A DNA stretch of 64,000 bases, taken from the NCBI GenBank assembly GCA_020161835.1, contig JAIUNL010000017.1, positions 1 to 64,000 on the forward strand. The letters run 5' to 3'. Under the pieces are notes generated by a model that worked only from the letters and a program-made list of their open reading frames with translations, ran no database searches and was not told where the DNA came from. The translations under genes and the position numbers were made by a program. The DNA comes from Bacteroidota bacterium. GTDB taxonomy: Bacteria > Bacteroidota > JABWAT01. Of this stretch, positions 29,602-38,241 are shown piece by piece; the stretch's first letter is position 1, and every line of letters begins with the position of its first letter.

Positions 29602-29937
29602 ATGGAACTATTCAAAACGGTTTTTAACCAAACTGCTTCCTTTATTAAGAGACGACGGTATCTCACCCTGTTTCTGATTATTTTTATTTGGGTGGGTTAT
29701 GCGCTGGTGATGGGAGACAACGGTCTTCTTGTCAGATATAACCTTGAAGTTGAAAATAAAGAGCTCAAGACCGCCATTAAACGTGAAGCAGAAATTCAGG
29801 ATTCACTCAGAAAAGAAATCAAGCTGCTTCAAACCGATAAGAAACGAATTGAGAAAGCAGCCCGTGAAAAGTACGGCATGGTGAAACCCGGAGAAACTCT
29901 ATATAAAGTGCAGGTTTCAGACGACACAGAAAAATAA
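29602..29937 (+). CDS. FtsB/DivIC-type septum formation initiator
   Basis: A 111-residue bitopic cell-division protein. A short basic cytoplasmic end (FIKRRRY, 14-20) precedes one transmembrane helix (about 20-37), then a periplasmic coiled coil (about 47-88, heptad leucines) and the conserved C-terminal KAAREKYGMVKPGE. This layout is that of FtsB/DivIC, which bridges FtsL and FtsQ in the divisome. Adjacent to eno, an arrangement known for ftsB in other bacteria, which supports the call. The transcript looks leaderless. Confidence 0.88.
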   Translation: MELFKTVFNQTASFIKRRRYLTLFLIIFIWVGYALVMGDNGLLVRYNLEVENKELKTAIKREAEIQDSLRKEIKLLQTDKKRIEKAAREKYGMVKPGETLYKVQVSDDTEK

Positions 29938-29941
29938 ATAT

Positions 29942-29997
29942 GGTTAAGGGTCAATGATTAATGGTTAATGATAAAAACCGTAATTAGTAACCTGAAA
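29942..29997. repeat. Heptad-periodic tract (GRTTAAT type)
   Basis: Eight 7-nt words starting 5 nt after the ftsB-like stop: ggttaag, ggtcaat, gattaat, ggttaat, gataaaa, accgtaa, ttagtaa, cctgaaa. The first five share G-R-T-N-A-A; the next three share GTAA/GAAA at the same phase. Confidence 0.6.
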
Positions 29998-30033
29998 TCT
30001 GTTCTTTTTGACTTATACCAAGTTTTCGTTCCT

Positions 30034-30089
30034 AGTCACTCGTCCCTCGTCCCCGGTTTTTGTGACCTGTCATTTGTAACCCGTAATCA
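30034..30089. repeat. Heptad-periodic tract (GTCMCYN type) running into a coding end
   Basis: GT recurs at 30035, 30042, 30049, 30056, 30062, 30069, 30076 and 30083, i.e. every 7 nt with one 6-nt step. Positions 30070-30089 are also the stop codon and last codons of the glycerophosphodiesterase lipoprotein gene, so the repeat has become its C-terminus. Confidence 0.6.
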
Positions 30090-30942
30090 CCCTCATCACC
30101 GCTTCTGGCCGGTCAGTTGCCAGAATATCTGCTCCCCTTTTAAAAAATCCAGTATAAACCGTATCACCACCTTGTTCTGCCAATTTATCCTCATTGAATA
30201 CACCAAGTGCAGCCAGAATCTTATTTGCATGCAGACTATCGTATAAGGCAGGTTCAGGTTCTTTTATTCCCACAAAAGCGGTAACCAAGTTTGTTGGAAT
30301 TCCCGATTCTCTGAATTTTTTCCACTCTTCGAGATTTTGAATGACAACCGAAATCATAACGCCAGGATGGAGTAAGTGAACTTTCTTTGCATCTTCAACT
30401 GAATACGTTATAAAAAGTGCGTAACCTTCTGCCTGATGTTCTTTTATTTTATCTGTCACCATTTTAAAAGGAACACCCCTTTTAACGTCAAGTGTGAGAA
30501 GTGCCTTCCCTTTTGCCCATTCCAAAACTTCATCAAGAGTTGGGATACCAGATTCTGTCAGATTACCGGCATCATCTTTTAATTTTACCTTTCTTAGCTC
30601 ATTTAAAGAGTAATCAGAAACCTTTCCCGTTGAAATAGAATGCGTTCGGCCCATTTCCTCATCATGACTGAAAACCAGAACCGAATCTTTTGAAACTCTT
30701 ACGTCACATTCAATCATGAGTAAACCCAGTTTCGATGTTTTCTCAAAAGTAGGAATGCAATTTTCTGCAAAACCGGGTGAAGGACCTCCACGATGCGCTG
30801 AAACCCATAACTTCCTGTCCGCTGACCAGGTCAATTGTTTTTGCAGCGCTTGTAAATCAGATGTTTTGGCTTTCCAGGAAGAACATGAAAACTGAAAAAG
30901 AAGGATAAACAGAATTAAGGTTTTAATTAATACAGATCTCAT
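30070..30942 (-). CDS. Lipoprotein glycerophosphodiester phosphodiesterase-like protein
   Basis: A second GDPD-family enzyme, about 290 residues, here exported as a lipoprotein: MRSVLIKTLILFILLFQFSC gives a hydrophobic signal with lipobox FSC. Catalytic motifs follow: VSAHRGGPSPGFAENCI, IECDVRVSKD, VFSHDEEMGR. It would act in the periplasm on glycerophosphodiesters, complementing the cytoplasmic one at 10 kb. I set the start at ATG 30942 because the signal peptide begins there; a longer frame to 31089 crosses the heptad tract and the start of the COG0523 gene. The last codons are made of heptad-repeat DNA. Confidence 0.88.
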   Translation of the reverse strand: MRSVLIKTLILFILLFQFSCSSWKAKTSDLQALQKQLTWSADRKLWVSAHRGGPSPGFAENCIPTFEKTSKLGLLMIECDVRVSKDSVLVFSHDEEMGRTHSISTGKVSDYSLNELRKVKLKDDAGNLTESGIPTLDEVLEWAKGKALLTLDVKRGVPFKMVTDKIKEHQAEGYALFITYSVEDAKKVHLLHPGVMISVVIQNLEEWKKFRESGIPTNLVTAFVGIKEPEPALYDSLHANKILAALGVFNEDKLAEQGGDTVYTGFFKRGADILATDRPEAVMRVITGYK

Positions 30943-30982
30943 ATTTTTTCTCTTTGATTCTCTAATTAGCAACTTGACCCAT

Positions 30983-31017
30983 GAAGCGTACAACGTAAAA
31001 CGTATAACGTAAAGCGC
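30983..31017. repeat. Heptad-periodic tract (AACGTAW type)
   Basis: CGT at 30987, 30994, 31001, 31008 and CGC at 31015, exactly 7 nt apart: words gaagcgt, acaacgt, aaaacgt, ataacgt, aaagcgc. Lies between the glycerophosphodiesterase start and the divergent COG0523 gene. Confidence 0.65.
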
Positions 31018-31049
31018 ACATTCCGCCTGACTTAAAATCATAATTTCCG

Positions 31050-31057
31050 TACCTTTG
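31050..31057 (+). promoter_or_regulatory. Candidate -7 element of the COG0523 operon, leaderless
   Basis: TACCTTTG fits TAnnTTTG and ends 4 nt before the ATG at 31062, so transcription would start at the start codon. The -33 region (CTGA at 31027-31030, 19-nt spacing) is weak. Confidence 0.55.
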
Positions 31058-31061
31058 GTGC

Positions 31062-32030
31062 ATGAGTCAAACCGAAAACAACAAAACACCGCTGCACATT
31101 ATCACTGGTTTTCTTGGCGTTGGTAAAACAACAGCCATCATTAATCTGCTCAGTCAACGCCGGGGAACTGAAAACATTGCTGTTATCGTCAATGAATTTG
31201 GTGAGGTGGGAATTGACGGAAATCTGATTGAGGCAGACGGGAAACCCTTCAACCTTGTTGAAGTCCCTGGTGGCTGTATTTGCTGTGCCAGTAATGAAAT
31301 GCTGATGGATTATATGGGATTCATCCTGAATGACATTAAACCAACACGCATCATCATCGAACCCAGCGGTATTGCACGCCCCTCAGACCTCATTTTTCAA
31401 CTTAAATCTTCCGTATACAAATCATTGCTCGATTTCCGGCCGGTTATTACTTTAATTGATCCGGCTCTTTACCATGATGAAGATTTCAGAGATTCATTGG
31501 TTTTTGATGACCAGATTGAATCGGCAGACATTGCCATTATTACCCGAACAGATCTCTCAACACCTGAAAAAGTAATCCAAATCCGCGAAGAACTTGAGGC
31601 GATGCTTCCCGCAAAGCAACTTATCATTGAAACTACATTCGGACAAATTTCAGCTGAAATTCTTGATCTCGTTGCCGATAAACAGTTTTCATTCAGACCC
31701 GGCAGAAAAGAAAAAAACCTTCCGCATGATCATTCTTTTTATCTGGGAAAAGGTTGGATCTGGGAAACAGGGATTTTCAATGATGAAAAACTTTCAAAGT
31801 TATTTACCCAACTTGCCAGTGAAAAACGTCTGCTCAGAGCAAAAGGGATTTTTGTCACACCAGAAAATCCGGTTTTATTTGAAATTGCCGGTGGTCATTT
31901 CCACAAAAGAACCTCAGAATTCCGTCATGAAAACCGGTTTGACCTGATTGTGCATGAATCTGACCAGAAATTAGTAGCCGAGATTAAAGAGAAACTGGAT
32001 TTGTGCATTGAACCGGGTGATATTGAATGA
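31062..32030 (+). CDS. CobW/COG0523-family metal-chaperone GTPase
   Basis: A 322-residue G3E-family P-loop GTPase that delivers a metal, usually Zn or Co, to target proteins. Walker A GFLGVGKTT (16-24), the family metal-binding CICC (72-75) in GGCICC, and IIEPSGIARP as the switch/Walker B region are visible. The C-terminal CobW_C domain carries FEIAGGHFHKR. A histidine-containing segment HDHSFY follows the GTPase domain. It overlaps the next gene (MFS) by 4 nt, ATGA, so a metal-handling or efflux module is possible. No Zur box was recognised. Confidence 0.9.
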   Translation: MSQTENNKTPLHIITGFLGVGKTTAIINLLSQRRGTENIAVIVNEFGEVGIDGNLIEADGKPFNLVEVPGGCICCASNEMLMDYMGFILNDIKPTRIIIEPSGIARPSDLIFQLKSSVYKSLLDFRPVITLIDPALYHDEDFRDSLVFDDQIESADIAIITRTDLSTPEKVIQIREELEAMLPAKQLIIETTFGQISAEILDLVADKQFSFRPGRKEKNLPHDHSFYLGKGWIWETGIFNDEKLSKLFTQLASEKRLLRAKGIFVTPENPVLFEIAGGHFHKRTSEFRHENRFDLIVHESDQKLVAEIKEKLDLCIEPGDIE

Positions 32031-33244
32031 CGAATTCCTTCCCGAAATTACTTCAGACTTTCCGTCATACTTCATTTCGCATTTATTTTTTTGGTCAGCT
32101 TGTTTCTCTTTCAGGAACATGGCTTCAGCGTATTGCAGAAGCCTGGTTGGCCTATCAGTTAACCCATTCCGCTTTTTATCTCGGCTTGGTTGGTTTTATG
32201 GGACTTTTTCCCGGAATTTTTTCCAACCTGTTTGCCGGTGCCCTTCTTGACCGGTATCCGAAGAAAAATATAATTGTTATTACCCAGACTTTGTTAATGC
32301 TTCAGGCTGCTATTTTGTGCTGGTTCACTCTTACCGGAACGATCAACATTCAAATCCTTCTGGTTCTTTCCTTTTTTCAGGCATTGATTTCAGGTGCAGA
32401 TATGCCTGCCAGACAAACTTTTCTGATAGAACTTGTTGGGAAGGAAGAGCTTCCCCAAGCCATTGCATTGAATTCTGTTATGGTAAATCTTGGCCGGATT
32501 TTGGGTCCGGTTATTGGGGCATTTATCATTCCACTTGCAGGTGAAGGTGCAGCTTTTGGATTAAATGCAGCAACTTATCTGGTCATTCTTTTTTCCTTTT
32601 TCTGGATCATCCCCAACGTTCAGCAGATAGAACAAACAACGGAAGGTATTTTTTCGCGGATCAGAGATGGGTTCAATTATGTTTTCGGAAATAAGGACAT
32701 CAGAAACTATCTGCTTCTGTTTGGTTTTTGCAATTTACTGGGTATGTTCTATTCAACTCTGCTCCCTCTGTTTGCTGAAGAAAAATTCGGACGCGGAGCA
32801 GAAGGACTGTCCGTTTTAATGGCGGCCTCTGGTATTGGTGCGTTTTCAGGTGCCTTTTTACTTGGCGGATTAGTCACCCCTTCCAGGCTAAAACCCGTTT
32901 TAAAAGCCGGAACTCTGATGCTTTGTTTTTCGCTGATCTCGATGGCATTTAATCCATGGTATTTTGCATCAATCGGGATTTTATTTATAGGCGGATTGGG
33001 AATGATGATTCAGATTGCGGGTACCAACATGTTGCTTCAACATGTAACCTCAGATGAATACCGTGGACGGGTGATGAGTTTTTATACCTTCACTTTTACG
33101 TTGGGAACTCCGTTGGGCAATTTATGGGCAGGTACACTGGCTGAACTCACAAACCGGGAAATGCCATTTTTAATTGGGGGTGTTTTACTTACAATTTTAC
33201 TTTTTATCTTTACAAGAAACCGAAAAGGAATTCACCATGCTTGA
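32027..33244 (+). CDS. Major facilitator superfamily exporter (EntS/MFS_3-like)
   Basis: A 405-residue inner-membrane carrier, about twelve helices. The N-terminal FRIYFFGQLVSLSGTWLQRIAEAWLAYQL and the GALLDRYPKKN loop are typical of the MFS_3/EntS group, which export siderophores or drugs. Substrate unknown. Translationally coupled (ATGA) to the COG0523 GTPase upstream and overlapping an 8-nt stretch with the small acidic gene downstream, forming a three-gene operon. A metallophore or metal-stress link is suggested only by the neighbour. Confidence 0.88.
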   Translation: MTNSFPKLLQTFRHTSFRIYFFGQLVSLSGTWLQRIAEAWLAYQLTHSAFYLGLVGFMGLFPGIFSNLFAGALLDRYPKKNIIVITQTLLMLQAAILCWFTLTGTINIQILLVLSFFQALISGADMPARQTFLIELVGKEELPQAIALNSVMVNLGRILGPVIGAFIIPLAGEGAAFGLNAATYLVILFSFFWIIPNVQQIEQTTEGIFSRIRDGFNYVFGNKDIRNYLLLFGFCNLLGMFYSTLLPLFAEEKFGRGAEGLSVLMAASGIGAFSGAFLLGGLVTPSRLKPVLKAGTLMLCFSLISMAFNPWYFASIGILFIGGLGMMIQIAGTNMLLQHVTSDEYRGRVMSFYTFTFTLGTPLGNLWAGTLAELTNREMPFLIGGVLLTILLFIFTRNRKGIHHA

Positions 33245-33425
33245 ACCTGATGAATTTGAATTTTATGAATTGCTTGATGCATATAAAGAACGGTTTGGAT
33301 CTTTTCCGCCAACACATCACCTGGATGAAAAACTTGCCATGAAACTGATCAGAAAATCACTCGAAGATGATCAGCCAATTTCTGATACAAATAGTAGTCA
33401 ATCCTCAAGTGACAATATAAAATGA
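33237..33425 (+). CDS. Small acidic hypothetical protein
   Basis: A 62-residue soluble protein with ATG at 33237 preceded by AAAGGA about 8 nt upstream. The N-terminal 40 residues look folded and mainly helical (FYELLDAYKERFG, LDEKLAMKLIRKSL); the last 15 are a Ser/Asp/Asn-rich tail. I do not recognise the family. It overlaps the MFS gene end by 8 nt and is therefore probably translated with it. A longer frame from 33174 merely reads through the MFS gene. Confidence 0.7.
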   Translation: MLEPDEFEFYELLDAYKERFGSFPPTHHLDEKLAMKLIRKSLEDDQPISDTNSSQSSSDNIK

Positions 33426-33507
33426 AGTGTTTTCACTTATCATTATAATCTCTAATGAATAAAAGACAAATAAACCTTCTTTCTAATTTCCATTTAACGT
33501 AGTTTAG

Positions 33508-33538
33508 TTTATGATTTAAGGATACTTTGGTATCTTTG
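33508..33538 (+). promoter_or_regulatory. Bacteroidota-type promoter of pckG
   Basis: TTTA (33508-33511), 19-nt spacer, TATCTTTG (33531-33538), matching the TAnnTTTG consensus. It predicts a 5' leader of about 65 nt before the ATG at 33609. Confidence 0.7.
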
Positions 33539-33608
33539 TAAAGTTGAAAATGCAATAAAAACTGAAACTTAGAGCAAATTTCTCATAACTAATCGGAGTG
33601 ATACTCAC

Positions 33609-35450
33609 ATGCAAGTACCCTCGTACGTCAAAAACCAAAAACTCATCCAATGGGTGAAAGAGGTCTCTGACCTGACAACTCCAGACCAGATTTACTGGTG
33701 TGATGGTTCTCAGGAAGAATACGATCGTCTGTGCGAAGAAATGGTTCAAAAAGGAACCTTCATTCGCTTAAATCCTGCTAAAAAGCCAAATTCATATCTA
33801 GCCTTTTCTGACCCAAGTGACGTAGCACGGGTAGAAGACAAAACCTTTATCAATTCACGCAGAAAAGAAGATGCTGGTCCTACCAATAACTGGGTTGAAC
33901 CGGAAGAAATGAAAGTCACCCTGAACAACATCATGAAGGGTTGTATGAAGGGTCGCACTCTTTATGTGATTCCTTTCAGCATGGGACCATTAGGATCACC
34001 TATCTCCCACATCGGAGTAGAACTTACTGACTCTGCTTATGTTGTCGTGAACATGAAAATCATGACTCGTATGGGCAAACATGTTTATGATGTACTTGGT
34101 GACGGAACTTTCGTAAAAGCACTTCATACACTTGGTGCACCTCTTCAGGCTGGCGAAAAAGATAAAACCTGGCCATGTAACCCAACAACCAAGTATATCT
34201 GCCACTTCCCTGAAGAAAATATGATTATTTCTTACGGATCTGGATACGGCGGAAATGCCCTTCTTGGTAAAAAATGTTTTGCTCTCCGTATTGCTTCCAC
34301 AATGGGTCGTGATCAGGGCTGGCTTGCAGAGCATATGCTCATCCTGGGTGTAGAAGATCCTAAGGGCGAAAAAACCTATGTAACTGCTGCATTCCCTTCC
34401 GCTTGCGGAAAAACAAACTTTGCAATGCTTATTCCACCCAAAGCAATGGGCGGATGGAAAGTTACCACTGTTGGTGATGACATTGCCTGGTTGAAACCTG
34501 ATGAGCATGGAACCCTTCGTGCTATCAATCCAGAAGCTGGTTTCTTTGGCGTTGCACCTGGTACCAACTATGATACAAACTCCAACGCAATGGATTCCCT
34601 TCAAAAGAATACCATTTTCACAAACGTGGCCTTAACTGCTGACGGAGATGTTTGGTGGGAAGGTCTGACCAAAGAAGTTCCTGAAGGAATGACTGACTGG
34701 ACAGGTAAACCATTTGACAAAACTGCCGGAAAACCTGCAGCACATGCCAATTCACGTTTCACTGCTCCTGCATCACAATGCCCTTCCATTGATTCCAAAT
34801 GGGAAGATCCTGCCGGTGTGCCTATCAGTGCAATCGTATTCGGCGGACGCCGTGCAACCACAGTTCCGCTCGTTTATCAGGCATTCAACTGGAATTATGG
34901 TGTGTACCTGGCTGCTACCATGGGTTCTGAAACAACCGCTGCCGCTTTTGGACAGCAAGGTGTTGTTCGCCGTGACCCATTCGCAATGCTTCCTTTCATG
35001 GGATATCATGCCGGTGATTATTTCAACCATTGGCTAGATTTCGGTCGTAAATTGCCTAATCCTCCACGGATTTTCGGTGTAAACTGGTTCCGTAAAGACG
35101 AAAACGGCAAATTTGCATGGCCTGGCTTCGGCGAGAACATGAGAATCCTGAAATGGATCGTTGAACGTGTTCATGGTAAAACCTACGCAATCGAAAGTCC
35201 GATTGGCTGGGTTCCTAAATATGAAGATATTGACTGGACTGGTTGTGACTTCTCCCGTGAAGATTTCAATAAAGTGATGTCAATTGACCGTGAAATGTGG
35301 AAACAGGAAATTGCTTCCCACGAAGAATTGTTCATGAAACTGTATGACAGACTCCCTAAAGAGTTTATCTGGTTGCGTGAAATGATCATGTCGAGCCTCT
35401 GGCGTTCCCCTGCTCATTGGGAACTTGCCCCTGAGCGTGCTGATCACTGA
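33609..35450 (+). CDS. pckG: Phosphoenolpyruvate carboxykinase (GTP)
   Basis: Converts oxaloacetate and GTP to PEP, CO2 and GDP, the entry to gluconeogenesis (or the reverse, CO2-fixing step in fermenters). It has 613 residues, typical of the GTP class. The P-loop with the active Cys is [13 protein letters not shown]; other family hallmarks are [42 protein letters not shown] and GSETTAA. Catalytic metal ligands lie in [10 protein letters not shown] and GDDIAW regions. Own promoter and a strong terminator mark it as monocistronic. Near eno (4 kb), giving adjacent control of the PEP node. Confidence 0.98.
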   Translation: MQVPSYVKNQKLIQWVKEVSDLTTPDQIYWCDGSQEEYDRLCEEMVQKGTFIRLNPAKKPNSYLAFSDPSDVARVEDKTFINSRRKEDAGPTNNWVEPEEMKVTLNNIMKGCMKGRTLYVIPFSMGPLGSPISHIGVELTDSAYVVVNMKIMTRMGKHVYDVLGDGTFVKALHTLGAPLQAGEKDKTWPCNPTTKYICHFPEENMIISYGSGYGGNALLGKKCFALRIASTMGRDQGWLAEHMLILGVEDPKGEKTYVTAAFPSACGKTNFAMLIPPKAMGGWKVTTVGDDIAWLKPDEHGTLRAINPEAGFFGVAPGTNYDTNSNAMDSLQKNTIFTNVALTADGDVWWEGLTKEVPEGMTDWTGKPFDKTAGKPAAHANSRFTAPASQCPSIDSKWEDPAGVPISAIVFGGRRATTVPLVYQAFNWNYGVYLAATMGSETTAAAFGQQGVVRRDPFAMLPFMGYHAGDYFNHWLDFGRKLPNPPRIFGVNWFRKDENGKFAWPGFGENMRILKWIVERVHGKTYAIESPIGWVPKYEDIDWTGCDFSREDFNKVMSIDREMWKQEIASHEELFMKLYDRLPKEFIWLREMIMSSLWRSPAHWELAPERADH

Positions 35451-35473
35451 TCATCTGCTTCATTGCCTTAAAC

Positions 35474-35501
35474 AAAAAACCCGGCCTCAGCCGGGTTTTT
35501 T
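35474..35501. terminator. Terminator of pckG, possibly bidirectional
   Basis: CCCGGC (35480-35485), loop CTCA, GCCGGG (35490-35495), flanked by six As and six Ts. It can also serve the convergent TonB-receptor gene. Confidence 0.93.
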
Positions 35502-35515
35502 GTTTTTGTATTTTT

Positions 35516-35544
35516 GTCACTCGTCACTTGGTCCCCTGTCACCG
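35516..35544. repeat. Heptad-periodic tract (GTCMCYN type)
   Basis: GTCACTC, GTCACTT, then after one extra base GTCCCCT and GTCACCG, placed between the pckG terminator and the stop codon of the receptor gene. Same word family as 30034 and 55269. Confidence 0.6.
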
Positions 35545-35548
35545 GCTC

Positions 35549-37999
35549 CTAAAAGTCATCATTATTTTCCTGATCTCTGTTTCTTTGCTTTTCCCGTTCT
35601 GCCTGCATCAAGGTAGAAAGTCTCCAGGTTAACCCCAAAAATACAGTTCTTGATTCAGGTTTATTGTAACTGGTTGATGTAAAATTCGACCCGTTCGTTT
35701 CAGAATCCCATTCACGGGTATCAAAGACATCACTAACTCTAAGGTTGGCTGTTAACATTCCGTCAAGAAAATCTTTCCTCAATCCCATATCCACAGAATA
35801 CTGAGCACTTGTTTTTCTTTGTGGCATAACGGTCGGGGCATTATAATTACCCATCAGTTGAAACTGAACTTCCCATGGCAGTGTAACCATTGACGTTCCT
35901 TTTGCTGTCCACGAGACATTGTCGGCATCTGCATTGTCTGATCCAAGATTGCCGGTAATGACATTCCTGAACCAGGATACTCCACCATTGACCCGCCACC
36001 ATTTTGCAATGGTTTGATTAAAGGAGATATCAATTCCTGAAGAAACGCCGGTTGCTGAATTCTGTAAGCTGGTGCGGGTTACACCACCAGATTCAAGCCG
36101 GGTGATTTCAGAAATCATGTCTTCAGTTGTCCGATAAAAAAGTGCGGCAGACAGACTTGTTCCCTGTAAATTAAAACTGTAGCCCAGTTCCATTGCATCA
36201 GTATACTGGGGCTTCAATGAGGGATTACCGGACCTGATGTTGAGAGAATCAGAGTAGTCTACAAACGGATTGAGTTGCCTGTTGTTTGGCCTGTCAACCC
36301 GACGACTGTAACTTACCATGACTTCATGGAGATCCGAAAATTCCCTGCTGATATGAAGAGATGGGTATAGACTGGTGTAATTGTTTTTGAAATCATCGGA
36401 AAACTGAACTGAACTTACAGTTGTTGACGCCAGTTCCCCACGAAGGGCAACCTGATATTTGAAATTATAAACCAGGTTTGAATAAGTTGAATAAACGGCA
36501 TGAACCTGTTCCTTGTAATCAAATTTATCAGACAGTTTCGCATTTTCAGCCCATGAATTTGATATATAGGAAAGAGTATCCAAATCTGAAATTGATTCCA
36601 TATTTTTCAGCCGGCTTTTAAATCCAACTTCAAACCGACCCCAATTTAAAGTCGGATGGGAATAATTGGATTCAAATTCAATATTGACTGCTTTATTTGA
36701 GCCATTCACCCTTTGTTTTGAAAGTCCCGTAACCAACGATTGATCTGCTCCATAGTTTTTCTGAAAACTGGTTTCATCCCGATTCATCGTTTGATTTTCA
36801 ACTTCAAAATTACTTGTCCATTCCCTGCCCTTGGTTTCAAATGTTTTTTTATGTTCAATTGAGTATTCAATATTGTGGCCGTCCCGTTCGGCAACAGATT
36901 CACGGTTAAAAAACCGGGTTGGTAATCCATCTTCAGCGAATGTGGAATTGATATCACCAGAATTATTGAAAGACATATTGCGGGTTCTCAGGCCGATTGA
37001 CCAGGTATTCCATGCATCCGGTGAATAATCAATTCCGGTACGCAGTCCGTTCATGTTCATTGCATTTTTATTTCGGTTATCCTGATCAAGCTCCGATCTC
37101 GAAGGAAAGGATGATAGTCTGCGGGACGTTCCTTCAGATCCAAAACGGTTCCACCTGGCATCAAAACTTCCGTAAAAATTCCAGTTATTCATCCGGTAAT
37201 TCAGATTAACACTCCCATTATAACGATCACCTGTTCCTGCATTAACAGTAACTACTGAATTATAACCAATTTCCTGTTTTTTCTTCAGGACGATATTTAC
37301 AATTCCGGAAGTCCCTTCCGGATCATATTTGGCAGACGGATTGGTAACCAACTCAATGGCTTCCATTGAACTTGCCGGGATTTGTGCAAGAATTTCACCC
37401 GAAGAAACACCTTCCATCGCAGAAGGTCTGCCATCGATCAGAACTGTGACATTTTTATTGCCTCTGAGTTTTATTCCACCTTCAGCATCAACTGTAATTG
37501 CCGGGATTGTTTGCATGATATCAACGGCTGAGCCACCGGTAGCTGCCATATTTTTATCAACATTAATAACCTTTTTATCCAGATTATTGATGATCATTTC
37601 CTTATCACCGGTAATCACAACTTCTTTAAGATTTACGGCTGTTAACTGAAGATAGATAACATCAAGATCAACTTCTGGGCTTTTCGGGTTTAGGGCAATC
37701 TGTTTGATCACTCTTGTTTCATACCCGATAAATGAAAGTTTTAAATAATATCGGCCAAAGGGAATTTTAGGAAGCAGGAATTTACCATCGTTGCCAGAAA
37801 TGGTTCCTGTCACCATAACTGAATCCTTCACCCTGAATAGTACAACATTTCCATATTCAATTGCATGGCGGGTTTCGTTGTCCTTTAAAGTACCGGAAAT
37901 AGATCCACTTCCACCCATTCCGTTGCCAGATTGGGGTTGTGAGAGAACAGAGGAAAAAGATAGACAGATAAAAGAGACGAGCAATAGCAGGTTTTTCAT
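35549..37999 (-). CDS. TonB-dependent-receptor-like outer-membrane protein
   Basis: An 816-residue protein. Signal peptide (1-20, ending VLSQP), then a carboxypeptidase-regulatory-like Ig domain (about 33-115: GSISGTLKDN ... FIGYETRVI), a plug domain (about 125-240: LRGNKNVTVLIDGRPSAMEG, ITVDAEGG) and a long beta-barrel (about 250-800). This is the SusC-side / OMP_b-brl_3 receptor architecture of Bacteroidota. No SusD neighbour is present and the TonB box is not obvious, so the cargo (metal, peptide or polymer) is open. The charged C-terminal tail (ERE..NDDF) departs from the usual aromatic barrel end. Confidence 0.85.
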   Translation of the reverse strand: MKNLLLLVSFICLSFSSVLSQPQSGNGMGGSGSISGTLKDNETRHAIEYGNVVLFRVKDSVMVTGTISGNDGKFLLPKIPFGRYYLKLSFIGYETRVIKQIALNPKSPEVDLDVIYLQLTAVNLKEVVITGDKEMIINNLDKKVINVDKNMAATGGSAVDIMQTIPAITVDAEGGIKLRGNKNVTVLIDGRPSAMEGVSSGEILAQIPASSMEAIELVTNPSAKYDPEGTSGIVNIVLKKKQEIGYNSVVTVNAGTGDRYNGSVNLNYRMNNWNFYGSFDARWNRFGSEGTSRRLSSFPSRSELDQDNRNKNAMNMNGLRTGIDYSPDAWNTWSIGLRTRNMSFNNSGDINSTFAEDGLPTRFFNRESVAERDGHNIEYSIEHKKTFETKGREWTSNFEVENQTMNRDETSFQKNYGADQSLVTGLSKQRVNGSNKAVNIEFESNYSHPTLNWGRFEVGFKSRLKNMESISDLDTLSYISNSWAENAKLSDKFDYKEQVHAVYSTYSNLVYNFKYQVALRGELASTTVSSVQFSDDFKNNYTSLYPSLHISREFSDLHEVMVSYSRRVDRPNNRQLNPFVDYSDSLNIRSGNPSLKPQYTDAMELGYSFNLQGTSLSAALFYRTTEDMISEITRLESGGVTRTSLQNSATGVSSGIDISFNQTIAKWWRVNGGVSWFRNVITGNLGSDNADADNVSWTAKGTSMVTLPWEVQFQLMGNYNAPTVMPQRKTSAQYSVDMGLRKDFLDGMLTANLRVSDVFDTREWDSETNGSNFTSTSYNKPESRTVFLGLTWRLSTLMQAEREKQRNRDQENNDDF

Positions 38000-38043
38000 G
38001 ATTAGCCTGAATAGTATGGATTTGCGATTAATAGAAGATAGCT

Positions 38044-38072
38044 TTGTATTTTTATTCTTTACAAAAATACAA
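38044..38072 (-). promoter_or_regulatory. Palindrome with embedded -7 element upstream of the receptor gene
   Basis: TTGTATTTTT (38044-38053) and AAAAATACAA (38063-38072) form a perfect 10-bp inverted repeat with a 9-nt centre. On the minus strand TATTTTTG (38069-38062) inside it fits TAnnTTTG; a -33 match is poor. It could be a repressor operator for the receptor gene. Confidence 0.4.
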
Positions 38073-38241
38073 GACTTGGATGAGTGTGAGAGGTCGTGAG
38101 TTTAGTGCAAGACAGTCAATATTTGTCATTTAAAGTAACATCTTAATCTGTGGATTTGGTCAATCATTTCTGGGAACAATTTAAACGGAAATAACGAAGG
38201 CATCCAAGTCCAGAAAGCAGTGAGGAATTAACCGCCATAGC

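Noticed and set aside
30943..31089. Long N-terminal extension of the second glycerophosphodiesterase
   Set aside because: It crosses a heptad tract and the start of the divergent gene, and a clean lipoprotein signal begins at 30942.
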